A DNA stretch of 64,000 nucleotides, from positions 479,276 to 543,275 of the forward strand of contig NZ_SJPM01000005.1 in NCBI RefSeq assembly GCF_007859915.1, read 5' to 3'. Made by a program: the position numbers and the translations under genes. Shown piece by piece: positions 8,152 through 16,939 of this stretch. Position 1 is the first letter of the stretch, and the number at the start of each line of letters is the position of its first letter. The notes beneath the pieces were generated by a model. That model had not been told where the DNA came from. It saw nothing but the letters and a program-made list of their open reading frames with translations, and did no database searches. Source of the stretch: Neorhodopirellula pilleata. Its GTDB lineage: Bacteria > Planctomycetota > Planctomycetia > Pirellulales > Pirellulaceae.

Positions 8152-9692
8152 GGCAGCATGGCTTCGGTGGGTGGCATGGAATCGACAAACTTGGCATCGG
8201 TTTGTCGTAATTGTTCGATCGCTTTGGCGCGCAAACTCTCGAGTCGCTCGTGATGTTCGGCGGACTTGGCCAAGTTGGTGAGTTCTTCCGGGTCGGCGTC
8301 GAGGTCGTACAGTTCTTCGGTCTCGCCGGCGACCAAATTTCGGATGTATTTGTAAGGTCCGTCGCGTAGCAACACGTACCACGGGATCCCGCCCACAACG
8401 GTCAACGCATCGTCGGTGGGAACGGGGTAGGTCGCATCACCATAAGTACGACCGGTGTGCGTCATCAACATTGGCAAATCCCACTCTTGCGTTTCCGGGT
8501 TTTGCAACAAGGGTGTGATGTCGCGTCCGTGCATTTTCCAAGGAATCGTCACACCGGCCACGTCGCATAGCGTACGCGTGACATCGGGCGCATTGATCGG
8601 ATGGCGGCAAACTTTCCCCTCGGTATAATGGTCCGCGTACGAGATAATCAAGGGACTCGCCAATGACGCGTCGTAGGGTGCCACTTTGTTATTGAATCCG
8701 TGTTCACCCAACGCGAACCCTTGATCGGCCGTGTAAATGATCAGCGTGTTGTCAAGCTGCCCGGTTGTCTCGAGGGCTTGGATCAAACGACCGACGCCTT
8801 CGTCGATCGCCATGGCGCACTCGTTGGTTTGTTGAACCCAATCATCGTAAGCTTGCCCGGCCGTATTGGTGTTGAAGTTACTGGCATCGACTTTCTTGCC
8901 TTTGCGTCTCGGCTGACCGTCGGCGGCGATATACCACGACGCAGTCGTTTCAAGGTATTCCGGCTTGTCGGGCCACGGACCAACGATGTCCGCCGGGACC
9001 GGGGCGGGTTTGCCCGCGTAGTGTCCTTCGTGACGATCCGCTGGTGTAGTCGGGCCATGAACCGCACCGTAACACAACCATAGATACCAAGGCTTATCGG
9101 CATCTCGATCCTTGCCGTTGATGTAGTCGAGAGCCCACTCGGTGTAGTTGTCCGTCGAATAGCCATCGACTTGGCGGTCGACTCCATTGAAGGTCACGAT
9201 TTGATCGTAGAAATAGTTCCCCGCGTTATCGGGGTGACCCGGTCGGTTCCAAACGATTTGATGGTCCCAGTCGCGTCCGTTACCGGTATCGACGCCGGTG
9301 TGCCACTTTCCGATTTGGGCGGTGTGATATCCGTGACGTCGGAACTCGGCCGGGCAGAATCGACATTGCTCGGGATCGTAGGTGCTTGCCGGGTACTGTC
9401 CTTCCATTCGCATCGTTTGAACGCCGTGCTGCAAACGCCCGGTCAAGATGCTCGCCCGCGAAGGCATGCACCACGCACCCAGGTAAGCTCGCTCGAACCG
9501 AACGCCCCGCCGAGCGAGCGCATCGATGTTGGGCGTGCTGACCCAATCGGGAGTCTCCGGGACGCACGAGAGCGTCTTGTAGTTCTGGTCGTCGGCGAAG
9601 ATGAACAGAATGTTGGGCGGCGATGATTCGGCATTCGCGGTCGAACTTAACCCAACAATCAACCCCAACAAAACACAAAACCAATAACGCAT
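8148..9692 (-). CDS. Secreted sulfatase (type I, formylglycine-dependent)
   Basis: A 514-residue arylsulfatase-family protein with signal peptide (MRYWFCVLLGLIVGLSSTANA), metal-binding FADDQN after the first strand, and a canonical C-M-P-S-R motif (Cys75) that would be converted to formylglycine by an anaerobic or FGE-type maturase. The segments GKWHTGVD and YTADQGFALGEHG are typical of the family. It is first in a two-gene unit; its stop overlaps the next start (ATGA). Planctomycetes carry many such enzymes for sulfated algal polysaccharides; the particular substrate is not shown by the sequence. Confidence 0.92.
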   Translation of the reverse strand: MRYWFCVLLGLIVGLSSTANAESSPPNILFIFADDQNYKTLSCVPETPDWVSTPNIDALARRGVRFERAYLGAWCMPSRASILTGRLQHGVQTMRMEGQYPASTYDPEQCRFCPAEFRRHGYHTAQIGKWHTGVDTGNGRDWDHQIVWNRPGHPDNAGNYFYDQIVTFNGVDRQVDGYSTDNYTEWALDYINGKDRDADKPWYLWLCYGAVHGPTTPADRHEGHYAGKPAPVPADIVGPWPDKPEYLETTASWYIAADGQPRRKGKKVDASNFNTNTAGQAYDDWVQQTNECAMAIDEGVGRLIQALETTGQLDNTLIIYTADQGFALGEHGFNNKVAPYDASLASPLIISYADHYTEGKVCRHPINAPDVTRTLCDVAGVTIPWKMHGRDITPLLQNPETQEWDLPMLMTHTGRTYGDATYPVPTDDALTVVGGIPWYVLLRDGPYKYIRNLVAGETEELYDLDADPEELTNLAKSAEHHERLESLRAKAIEQLRQTDAKFVDSMPPTEAMLP

Positions 9693-9784
9693 TCGATGAA
9701 CTCCGCTTCGAACCTAAAAGAATCTCAGTCCGATATGATAGTCGAAGCGATGTGCCGGGTGAGCGAACGGATGCCGCTACGGCC

Positions 9785-9924
9785 TTCAAAATGCGTGAGC
9801 GAGGGATACTTATAAAGGAGACTTGATGGCGTTCAATCCCTCGCTGACGCATCGGGTTACGATTAAATCAACAGTCCGCGTGCGAGTTCGGCTCACCCCA
9901 AGACTAAATGTTGACGTAGCACTA
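9785..9924. mobile_element. Decayed copy of the MITE-like inverted-repeat element
   Basis: The core pairs GCGTGAGCGAGGGA (9793-9806) with TCCCTCGCTGACGC (9837-9850), one mismatch, and is followed by TCGGGTTACGATTAAATCAAC and then a diverged right arm that aligns with the right arm of the element at 35658-35880 down to GTAGCACTA. The last three bases (9922-9924) are the stop codon of map on the minus strand. The left arm is not recognisable, so this copy is degenerate. Confidence 0.65.
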
Positions 9925-10719
9925 GAATTGGTGCCCTTTTTGTGGACCATCTTTGGTCAACGTCAAAATCTCCGGGCCGCTTTCGGTCATCAAGACCGAA
10001 TGTTCGAACTGGGCCGAGGGGCGTCCGTCTTTCGTTCGCACAGTCCAACCGTCGACTTTGTCGCTTTTGGTGTAGCGGGTACCCGCGTTGATCATCGGTT
10101 CGACGGTAAAGCACATGCCGGGAAACAACCGATCGATTCGGCTTTGTCGATTCGGAAAGTGTGGGATCGACGGGTCGAGGTGGAATTGGCGACCGAGGCC
10201 GTGGCCGACGTATTCTCGCACGACGGTAAAGCCGCGTTTGTGGGCTTCGGGGACGACCGTTTCGCCGATCGACGCCACGCGGCAACCGGGCGTGAGTTGA
10301 TCGATCGCCATGTGCATGCAGTCGAACGCGCACTGCATCACCGCCCGTTTCTCTTCGCTGACTTCGCCGATCATGAACGTTTCACTTTGGTCGCCGTGCC
10401 ATCCGTCAACGACCGTCGTGATGTCAATGTTGACGATGTCGCCGTCTTTCAATTCAGTGTCATCGGGAATCCCGTGACAGATGACTTCATTGATGCTCGT
10501 GCAACAGCACCTAGGAAACTTCTGGTATCCCAGCGTGGCGGCTTTGTAGCCGTGATCGTAGGTCCAGTCGTGAACGAGTTTATCGATCGCAGCGGTGGTC
10601 ACGCCGGCCTGGACATGCGGTCGAAGAAAGTCCATCAATTCGGCATTCGCCCGGCCAGCCTTTCGCATCATGTCGCGTTGGGCGTGGGAGAGGATAAGTT
10701 TTCGTTGCTTGGTGAGCAT
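9922..10719 (-). CDS. map: Type I methionine aminopeptidase
   Basis: The 265-residue product removes N-terminal Met from nascent proteins. All five metal ligands of the pita-bread fold are seen: Asp99 (NIDIT), Asp110 (HGDQSETF), His173 (GHGLGRQFH), Glu207 (FTVEPMI) and Glu239 (QFEHSV); the substrate His is in CHGIPD (His82). An N-terminal extension of about 15 residues, short and basic, lacks the zinc-binding SEC-C motif present in some paralogues. The stop codon coincides with the end of a decayed repeat element (see 9785-9924). It stands between that element and the Hsp70-like gene, all on the minus strand. Confidence 0.95.
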   Translation of the reverse strand: MLTKQRKLILSHAQRDMMRKAGRANAELMDFLRPHVQAGVTTAAIDKLVHDWTYDHGYKAATLGYQKFPRCCCTSINEVICHGIPDDTELKDGDIVNIDITTVVDGWHGDQSETFMIGEVSEEKRAVMQCAFDCMHMAIDQLTPGCRVASIGETVVPEAHKRGFTVVREYVGHGLGRQFHLDPSIPHFPNRQSRIDRLFPGMCFTVEPMINAGTRYTKSDKVDGWTVRTKDGRPSAQFEHSVLMTESGPEILTLTKDGPQKGHQF

Positions 10720-10786
10720 GCGTTGCCTTCAGGGAAAAATTTTTGCCGCGTCAGCATAGCAGGTTTGCACGGCCGCGAAAATCAAT

Positions 10787-12682
10787 TCACGATCCCGATT
10801 CTCGGGCGTTGAATTCCAACTTCCAGCGCTGGTCCACGTCAACGCCGTGGCACCACAATTCGAACATCCCCAATTCCGTCACTCGTGATTCAAAACGTAC
10901 CGGAACAAAGCGTCGCTGCGGGCCGGCGTCGGGCGCATGATCGGGGGCCGATTCCGGCATTTCCAGCGTCAATTCGACCGGTTCGCTTTCTTGCAACTCC
11001 TCGGACGTCCAACGGTCCAAACGAGTTCCCGGATTGTCGCCCGGACGGGTCGTCGACGAAAAGAATCGGAACCGGGCGGGCGATCCCACGACGACCCCGA
11101 CTTGTTCGCCGGGCACTTCGGTTTGGGTGCCCTCTTCCATGCCCTGGGGCGCGACGCAGACGGCTCGCAATGGCCGCGGCGCACCCGGGATCGCCAATCC
11201 GGCCGTTTCGATCCCGATGTAAAACGACTTGGCCGTTCCGCCGCGAATCCGAACGCCGCCGCTGGTTTTTGTATAGCCGTAATAGGCCGCTCCGATGGCG
11301 ACGGAGGTGTCCAGATTGGCGACCGTCGTCGTCAAGGTTTGCGGCGGGGCGTCGAACCAAGAACCGATCGTCGATTCGATCGATTGCCGAATCGCTTCAC
11401 TGCGGAAGACGCCCCCGTTGAGCAACAGATGCGTGACCTTGTTCGCGTTCTCTTGCACCGATAAATGATCGCTTAAGAAAGCAGCGACTTGCTTGGTAAT
11501 CGCCGGATCGGATTCGTACGGCAGCCCGATGTCTTGGAAGCCGCTTTGCACGTTCATCTCAGGACGATCGTCACGCGAACATTTTGGAAAGAATCCGCCG
11601 ACGATCAATTCGGCGGCTTGGGATCGCTCGATGTCGATGGCGATCGTCCCGCCAATGAGCGAGGAGCCACGACCGAGCACGCTGATCGAATGCTTCTCCG
11701 GCCCATCGACTTGTAACAATCGTTCCTTGGCTTCGCGACAAGCATGCCACAACGAAGTGCTTTGCCAAGGATCGAGATCGTGACCTTGTTCGCGAAATTT
11801 TTCGGATGCGTGAAAGGCGAGCGTCAAGTCCATGTTGTCACCACCGACGAGCAAGTGCTTGCCCACCGCTTGGCGAACGAGCTGCAGTTCACCGGAGTGT
11901 TCGCCATCGCCCGCGTCGACACCGACGAGCGTCAAGTCCGTGGTACCACCACCGACGTCAACGACGAGCAACGTGTCGCCTCGTCCCATCGCGTCGCGCC
12001 AAGAACCCTCGGTCGATGCGAGGTAACGGTAGACGGCGGCCTGCGGTTCTTCGAGCAAGACGAACTGATCGTTCAGTCCGGCTTCGATCGCCCCCCGTCG
12101 GGTCAGGTCCCGGGCGGCCGGATCGAACGACGCCGGGACGGTCAAGACGACCTGTTGTTGATCGATCGGCGCATCAGGAAACGCAGCATGCCAGGCGGCG
12201 ATTAAATGTTGCAGGAAACGCCGGGTGCAATCGTAAGCCGACACCTTACGGACTTCCTCGGGTGATTGCCACGGCAGAACCGGTTCGGTGCGCCCGACCT
12301 TGGCGTGACACAGCCAACTCTTCGCCGCCACGACGACACGTTGCGGGTTGTCGGCCGCTTGCTCGCGGGCGTACACGCCGACGACACCCTCGGACGGATC
12401 GGGAAACGAAGTCGGGCATTCGCCGCTGGGCAAGTTCGACGCATCGATTCTCAGCGAGTCGAATTCGTGATCACGCGGCAGGTACAAGAACGAGGGCAAC
12501 GATTCACGCGATTCGACTTGGCCGGGCCCGACGATCTGGGGAATCGGCAAGAGCTGGATCGGCGGCGACTGATCGCGGACGGGGATCTCGTCGGTCGGGA
12601 TCGCCGCATACGCAACGACGCTGTTGGTCGTGCCCAGGTCGATACCGATGCAGTACTGTGGCGAGACGGTTGGATCACTCAA
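10787..12682 (-). CDS. Hsp70-family (DnaK-like) protein
   Basis: A 631-residue Hsp70-type ATPase. The phosphate-1 motif GIDLGTTNSVVAY is at the N-terminus, connect/phosphate-2 is LLVVDVGGGTTDLTLVG, and LLNGGVFRSEAIR replaces the usual adenosine motif GGSSRIP. The region after about residue 450 is short and unlike the canonical substrate-binding domain of DnaK, so this is one of the divergent planctomycete Hsp70-like proteins and not the housekeeping chaperone. The start is TTG at 12682, overlapping the TGA of bcp as TTGA, which indicates translational coupling. In many planctomycetes such genes precede a second Hsp70-like gene, which is not present here. Confidence 0.85.
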   Translation of the reverse strand: MSDPTVSPQYCIGIDLGTTNSVVAYAAIPTDEIPVRDQSPPIQLLPIPQIVGPGQVESRESLPSFLYLPRDHEFDSLRIDASNLPSGECPTSFPDPSEGVVGVYAREQAADNPQRVVVAAKSWLCHAKVGRTEPVLPWQSPEEVRKVSAYDCTRRFLQHLIAAWHAAFPDAPIDQQQVVLTVPASFDPAARDLTRRGAIEAGLNDQFVLLEEPQAAVYRYLASTEGSWRDAMGRGDTLLVVDVGGGTTDLTLVGVDAGDGEHSGELQLVRQAVGKHLLVGGDNMDLTLAFHASEKFREQGHDLDPWQSTSLWHACREAKERLLQVDGPEKHSISVLGRGSSLIGGTIAIDIERSQAAELIVGGFFPKCSRDDRPEMNVQSGFQDIGLPYESDPAITKQVAAFLSDHLSVQENANKVTHLLLNGGVFRSEAIRQSIESTIGSWFDAPPQTLTTTVANLDTSVAIGAAYYGYTKTSGGVRIRGGTAKSFYIGIETAGLAIPGAPRPLRAVCVAPQGMEEGTQTEVPGEQVGVVVGSPARFRFFSSTTRPGDNPGTRLDRWTSEELQESEPVELTLEMPESAPDHAPDAGPQRRFVPVRFESRVTELGMFELWCHGVDVDQRWKLEFNARESGS

Positions 12683-13161
12683 GAGCCCGATCCCAATTCA
12701 GCGAGGACGTCGAGGACCTGTTGATCGTGGCCGTCGACTTTAACGCGTTTCCAAACCTTGGCGACCTTGCCCGCCGCGTCGATGACGTAGGTGCAACGTT
12801 GGATACCCATGGACTTCTTGCCGTACATGTTCTTCTCACGCCACGCGCCGTACTTCTCACTCATCTTGTGATCTTCATCGACCAACAAGGGAAACGGCAA
12901 CTCGAACTTGTCTCGAAACTTGACGTGACTTTCGGCCGTGTCGGTGCTAACGCCGAACAGCCGGGCACCGGTGGCTTGGATCTCCGCAAACCGATCTCGG
13001 AACGCACACGCTTCCTTGGTGCAACCGGGCGTGTTGTCGCGGGGATAGAAGTACAACACGACGGGCGACCCGGCGAGATCCTTGAGCTTGACGCTTTTGC
13101 CGTCTTGGTCCTTCAGCGTGAAGGCGGGGGCTTTGGTTCCCGGTTCGATGAAGTCGGTCAT
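12679..13161 (-). CDS. bcp: Thioredoxin-dependent peroxiredoxin (BCP/PrxQ type)
   Basis: 160 residues reducing hydroperoxides with thioredoxin as donor. The peroxidatic cysteine is in YPRDNTPGCTKEAC (Cys47) with the resolving cysteine five residues later (Cys52), the classic atypical 2-Cys BCP arrangement. Phe-rich strands and the LPFPLLVDED segment match the thioredoxin fold. It is first of a two-gene unit with the Hsp70-like gene (overlap), suggesting joint use in stress repair; that link is inference. Confidence 0.95.
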   Translation of the reverse strand: MTDFIEPGTKAPAFTLKDQDGKSVKLKDLAGSPVVLYFYPRDNTPGCTKEACAFRDRFAEIQATGARLFGVSTDTAESHVKFRDKFELPFPLLVDEDHKMSEKYGAWREKNMYGKKSMGIQRCTYVIDAAGKVAKVWKRVKVDGHDQQVLDVLAELGSGS

Positions 13162-13230
13162 GGGGCGAGTGTCCTTGGTGTGAATGGGGTTTGCGTTGGG
13201 CCGAAAGTCTTGGCGATGTTCGCTACTTGG

Positions 13231-13284
13231 CGTCGACTTTTAGCCGACGATTCTTGGTCTGGCGACTGAAAGTCGCCACCACTT
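13231..13284. repeat. Paired-hairpin intergenic repeat, family C, copy 1
   Basis: CGTCGACTTTTAGCCGACG (13231-13249) and TGGCGACTGAAAGTCGCCA (13260-13278) each fold into a small hairpin, separated by about 10 bases and followed by CCAC. The copy at 29219-29275 aligns over about 56 bases with compensatory changes in loops. It occupies the gap between bcp and the coiled-coil gene. Confidence 0.75.
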
Positions 13285-13285
13285 A

Positions 13286-13729
13286 TTAACCATCGTTGGA
13301 AAGGTCCAAACCGCCGCCTTGGCCCCGATCGGGGCGGTTGGCTTGTCCGTATCCGGCGGCCGCTCGTCGGGCCCCTTCGCCGCGGGCGAGTTCCCCGGCG
13401 ATCTCGTCCCGCGAGGTTTCCAGCGCCGATTGGCACGCCGCCTCCCGCCGCAACAACTCCTCATGCATTCGCAAGCACTCGTCATTGCGAGCCCGATGGG
13501 CGTCGGAGATCGCGGGGCGATCGGCAAACGTGTCGCGATCTAGCTTGAGCGTCTCGGAGGTCTTCACGAACGCTTCGACTGCACGTTGTTTTTCACCCAA
13601 CACGCTCATCAACTCGTTCATGTGACCGCTCGCGATCGCGGTCTCTTGCCGATCGGTCAATTGCAGCAGCGTCGTCAATTGCTCGTGACGCAGATCGATG
13701 CCGCGCTGCAGATCCTCGATCGAAGCCAT
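13286..13729 (-). CDS. Small predicted coiled-coil protein, function unknown
   Basis: 147 residues, almost wholly helical (residues 1-115 rich in E/L/R/Q), ending in a flexible Gly/Arg/Asp-rich tail. The N-terminal helix with LRHEQLTTLLQLTDRQ and a mid-protein EKQRAVE resembles FlgN/FliT-type export chaperones in pattern, but similarity is too general for a firm name and no flagellar genes are nearby. It starts 3 bp after the sucB stop and is probably in the same transcript. Confidence 0.6.
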   Translation of the reverse strand: MASIEDLQRGIDLRHEQLTTLLQLTDRQETAIASGHMNELMSVLGEKQRAVEAFVKTSETLKLDRDTFADRPAISDAHRARNDECLRMHEELLRREAACQSALETSRDEIAGELARGEGARRAAAGYGQANRPDRGQGGGLDLSNDG

Positions 13730-13732
13730 CGC

Positions 13733-15157
13733 TTAAACTTCCAAGAACAGCCGCGCGGGGTCTTCGATGGTTTCTTTGATCGCGACCAAGAACCCGACCG
13801 CTTCGCGACCGTCGACGATGCGGTGATCGTAAGTCAGCGCCACATACATCATCGGTCGGATGACGACCTGTCCGTCCTCGGCGATCGGTCGTTCTTGGAT
13901 CGAATGCAAACCGAGAATCCCGCTTTGCGGCGGGTTAACGATCGGCGTGCTGAGCAACGATCCGTAGATACCACCGTTGCTGATCGTGAACGTGCCGCCC
14001 ATCAGGTCCGCCGGTTGCAAGCGGTTCTCGCCGGCCAAACGGGCGTATTCGCTGATGGAACCTTCGATTTCGGCAAACGACATCCGTTCGACGTTTCGCA
14101 ATACCGGAACGACCAAACCTTTGCCACCGCCGATCGCGATGCCGATGTCTTGGTAGTTTTTGTAAACCATCGCGTCGCCGCGAATCTCTGCGTTGACGGC
14201 CGGAAAACGCCGCAGGGCTTCGACGGTCGCCTTGGCAAAGAACGACATGAAGCCCAACTTCACGCCGTGCTTTTTCAAGAACGCGTCTTTGTACTTCGAG
14301 CGGATCTGCATGACCGGTGCCATGTTGATTTCGTTGAACGTCGTCAACAGGGCTGCGGTCTGTTGGGCGTGAACGAGTCGCGAGGCGATCGTCCGCCGCA
14401 ACATGCTCATCGGTTTGACTTCCTCCGACCGGTACGAGCTTTCACTCATCAAAGACGGAGCCGAATAGGAAGGTTGAGGTGCGGTCATGGCTTGCGAAGT
14501 CGATGGGGTAGGAGCAGGTGACGTCGGAGCAGGTGACGCCAGTGCGGCGGGAGCCGAAGCGGACTTGCCGCCGTTGCGGATGAACGCCTGCACGTCTTCT
14601 TTCAACAAGCGACCGCCGGGGCCGGTGGCCGGCACGTCGGACGCGCTGAGTTGATGTTCGTCGAGAAGTCGCTGCGCCGCCGGCATGACGAACTTGGCTC
14701 GATCCGAACCGCCCCCATGACCTGATGGTACGTGCCCTGATGGTGCATGGCCGGCCGATGCCGGCGGGTTGGACGACGGGGTGGGCGGTGCCGATGCGGG
14801 GGTGGCCGTCACCGGTTCGCTCGCCGCCGGCGAGGAACTCGCGGGAGCCTGGGACGGGTTCGCCGCCGAACCGTTGCCTGAATCGCCCGCACTCGAACCA
14901 CCGGCCGGTGCTTCGGCGACTTTAATGCTCGCGATCGTTTCGCCGACTTCGGCAAATTCCTCCGATGCCTTCAAGACATTGTGCAGGTAGCCGCTCGCGG
15001 GAGCGGGGATTTGAACGGATGCCTTTTCGGTCTCGATCTCGACCAAATCCTCGCCACTTTGGACGAAGTCGCCATCCTTCTTGAGCCAGGTGCCGATCTG
15101 CACCTCGCTGATCGATTCGCCAACGGTCGGAACTTCGACAGGAATGATTTCGCTCAC
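13733..15157 (-). CDS. sucB: Dihydrolipoamide succinyltransferase (E2 of 2-oxoglutarate dehydrogenase)
   Basis: 474 residues. Lipoyl domain at 1-80 with the lipoylated Lys45 in EIETEKASVQ; a long Ala/Pro/Ser linker (85-165); a peripheral subunit-binding domain (PAAQRLLDEHQL..GPGGRLLKEDV, about 170-210); a second Ala/Pro linker; and the catalytic domain from about 245 with the active-site DHRIVDG (His445, Asp449). The catalytic domain reads like succinyl- rather than acetyl-transferases (FNEINMAPVM, HGVKLGFMSFF). It begins at GTG 15157. No sucA or lpd is adjacent; the TCA-cycle partners must be elsewhere. Confidence 0.93.
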   Translation of the reverse strand: MSEIIPVEVPTVGESISEVQIGTWLKKDGDFVQSGEDLVEIETEKASVQIPAPASGYLHNVLKASEEFAEVGETIASIKVAEAPAGGSSAGDSGNGSAANPSQAPASSSPAASEPVTATPASAPPTPSSNPPASAGHAPSGHVPSGHGGGSDRAKFVMPAAQRLLDEHQLSASDVPATGPGGRLLKEDVQAFIRNGGKSASAPAALASPAPTSPAPTPSTSQAMTAPQPSYSAPSLMSESSYRSEEVKPMSMLRRTIASRLVHAQQTAALLTTFNEINMAPVMQIRSKYKDAFLKKHGVKLGFMSFFAKATVEALRRFPAVNAEIRGDAMVYKNYQDIGIAIGGGKGLVVPVLRNVERMSFAEIEGSISEYARLAGENRLQPADLMGGTFTISNGGIYGSLLSTPIVNPPQSGILGLHSIQERPIAEDGQVVIRPMMYVALTYDHRIVDGREAVGFLVAIKETIEDPARLFLEV

Positions 15158-15458
15158 GGGAAACGTTTTTACCTAAATGAGATTGGCAACATGAGGGAGG
15201 AGGCAGCGTCAATCAGAATGCCCGCTTGCACAGCAACCATCCCGACGCCAACAGGATAACGATCCCCGGCGGTTATGTCAGGGACCGCCCGGTGAATCAG
15301 GACAAATCGGAGTGTTTGAGATGGATGGCAGACTTTAACGGTACGGCAATTTCTTCCCTCTTTGGCAATCAAATTGAATCCACCATTGAGGCGGGTCGAT
15401 GTAGCCAATGTGTCCGAGAGCATTCACCCCGACGCCCCTTGTTCGATTTGTTGTTGCC

Positions 15459-16622
15459 ATGTCCCAAGACCGCGATGGAGGCCACCCGATTCAGGCGGGT
15501 TTAATCGTGCTGCTATTGGTCGGTGGTGGCTGGTGGTTTTTTCAAAATTACAATGTCGACGGGCTCGACGGCGTTCGGATCCTCCCCAAGCGACTCTCTC
15601 CCATTGATGAAATCGGTGAACCGTTCACGTTCGCCTCGTCGATCGACGCCAACGATCCCTATCCGGTCAAAGACGTCGCCTTGAGAAATTCTGCGGGACT
15701 TGTCGGATTCCAAGCCAGTGGCGAGTTCGCGGGAGGGGCGGAATTTGAAGCCGATCCGATCATTTCCAGTCCCAGCGATTTCCATGAAAGCGCCCGAGTT
15801 GCGTCGCTGAGTCGCCGTACGCGTTACGCGGCCGAAAATTTAAAGATCGGTTCATGGGCGCTCGACGGGTTCGGGCCGACGAAACTGGCCAGCGATCTGG
15901 CGAGAAACAATCTCGTCCGTGTCGTGCGACAATTTGACGTTCTCGCGTTGCAGCAGATTACCTCCACGCAGATGGACCTGGTGCCCCGGATGGTCGACGC
16001 CATTAACGAAAGTTCGCTCGGCGGCGGTGCGCCGTTGTACGATTTCGTCCTGGGGCCGCCGACGGGCCCCAGCGGCCGTGGCGAGCAACTCGCGATTCTG
16101 TTCAATCCGTCCCGCGTCCGCGTTGACCGAACCCAAACTTACACCGTTGCCGATCCTGACAATCAACTGACCTACGATCCTTTGGTCGCATGGTTTCGGG
16201 CGGCCGAACCGAGTCCTTCGGCGGCGTGGACGTTCACGATCGTGAATGCTCGCGTGGACTTGGCCCGCGCCCCACGTGAGGTCGCGATTATGAATCAATT
16301 GTTCCAGTCGGTTCGCGAAGACGGTCGGGGCGAAGACGACGTGATCATCGCGGGTTTGTTCCAAGCCGACGACGCTTACCTTTTGCCGGTGGTCGCTGGG
16401 CCGCAAGTGCAGGCGGCCGTCTCAAGCACGCCGACGGACATCTTCGGTCGGCACCAAACTAGTAACCTGCTGTACGACCGGGCGAGCACTTCCGAAGCGA
16501 TCGGTCGAGGCGGCGTTTACGATTTCTTGAGAATCTACAACCTCAGCGTCGCCGAAGCGCAAGCGGTGTCGAGTTACTTGCCAGTGTTCGCCGAGTTCGC
16601 ACCGCTCGAAGGGACGCCGTAG
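15459..16622 (+). CDS. Membrane-anchored DNase I/EEP-fold protein with degenerate active site
   Basis: About 387 residues from the ATG at 15459, chosen because it directly precedes a single N-terminal membrane helix (AGLIVLLLVGGGWWFF). Residues about 125-385 follow the endonuclease/exonuclease/phosphatase fold: IGSWALDGFG, RQFDVLALQQI, VIIAGLFQADD, SSYLPVFAEF. In active members these read SWN, LQE, GDFN and SDH; here Asn is Ala, Glu is Gln, Asp-Asn are Leu-Gln and Asp-His are Ser-Tyr. Every key catalytic position is lost while the surrounding strands are kept, so it is most likely a pseudoenzyme exposed on one face of the cytoplasmic membrane. It is divergent from sucB. Confidence 0.75.
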   Translation: MSQDRDGGHPIQAGLIVLLLVGGGWWFFQNYNVDGLDGVRILPKRLSPIDEIGEPFTFASSIDANDPYPVKDVALRNSAGLVGFQASGEFAGGAEFEADPIISSPSDFHESARVASLSRRTRYAAENLKIGSWALDGFGPTKLASDLARNNLVRVVRQFDVLALQQITSTQMDLVPRMVDAINESSLGGGAPLYDFVLGPPTGPSGRGEQLAILFNPSRVRVDRTQTYTVADPDNQLTYDPLVAWFRAAEPSPSAAWTFTIVNARVDLARAPREVAIMNQLFQSVREDGRGEDDVIIAGLFQADDAYLLPVVAGPQVQAAVSSTPTDIFGRHQTSNLLYDRASTSEAIGRGGVYDFLRIYNLSVAEAQAVSSYLPVFAEFAPLEGTP

Positions 16623-16753
16623 TGGACGAGGCAATGCACCAACGTTGCCCTCAGTAGCCCGAAGCAAGGAACACGAGCTGCCATCGGCGCAAGCCAACGG
16701 ATAGACGGTCTTAGAGACTTAGCGACCTTCAATGATTCAGTCCTGAAGTCTGA

Positions 16754-16849
16754 ACGCAGAGTTCGCCAAGACGCAGAGGGCCGCAGAGCGAGGTATTCGA
16801 CTTCCGTGATCGAGCTCTGCGATCCTCTGCGTCTCAGCGTACTCTGCGT
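16754..16849. repeat. Inverted repeat of the dispersed CTCTGCGTCT word family
   Basis: Left arm ACGCAGAGTTCGCCAAGACG..(16754-16780) pairs with CTCTGCGTCTCAGCGTACTC..(16823-16849) with few mismatches. The same words recur at 27719-27748 (CTCTGCGTCTCAGCGAACTC) and, as a variant, near 60180 (CTTTGCGTCTCTGAGG). Such words are scattered through intergenic DNA of many environmental bacteria. Confidence 0.65.
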
Positions 16850-16907
16850 TTGGTTGCCCAGTCTCCGCGTTTGGTTGCCCAGTCTCTGCGTTTGGTTGCC
16901 CAGTCCC
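16848..16907. repeat. Three tandem 21-bp repeats
   Basis: The unit GTTTGGTTGCCCAGTCTCYG plus one base is present at 16848, 16869 and, partly changed, 16890. In one frame it would add VAQSPRL-type repeats in front of the desulfurase, but the protein family starts at the later ATG, so the repeats are taken as untranslated leader. Confidence 0.8.
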
Positions 16908-16939
16908 GGGGGCGGATTCCGACTTGCTACCATATCGAC

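Larger units (their letters stand above)
16623..16939. other. Gene-free interval with inverted and tandem repeats
   Basis: No gene is visible. A long imperfect inverted repeat of the CTCTGCGTCT type occupies 16754-16849 and three 21-bp direct repeats occupy 16848-16907, the last ending 33 bp before the start of the cysteine desulfurase gene. Confidence 0.7.

Noticed and set aside
11806..13269. 487-residue plus-strand frame opposite the Hsp70-like and bcp genes
   Set aside because: Arg-rich shadow spanning two real minus-strand genes; codon usage and composition are not protein-like.
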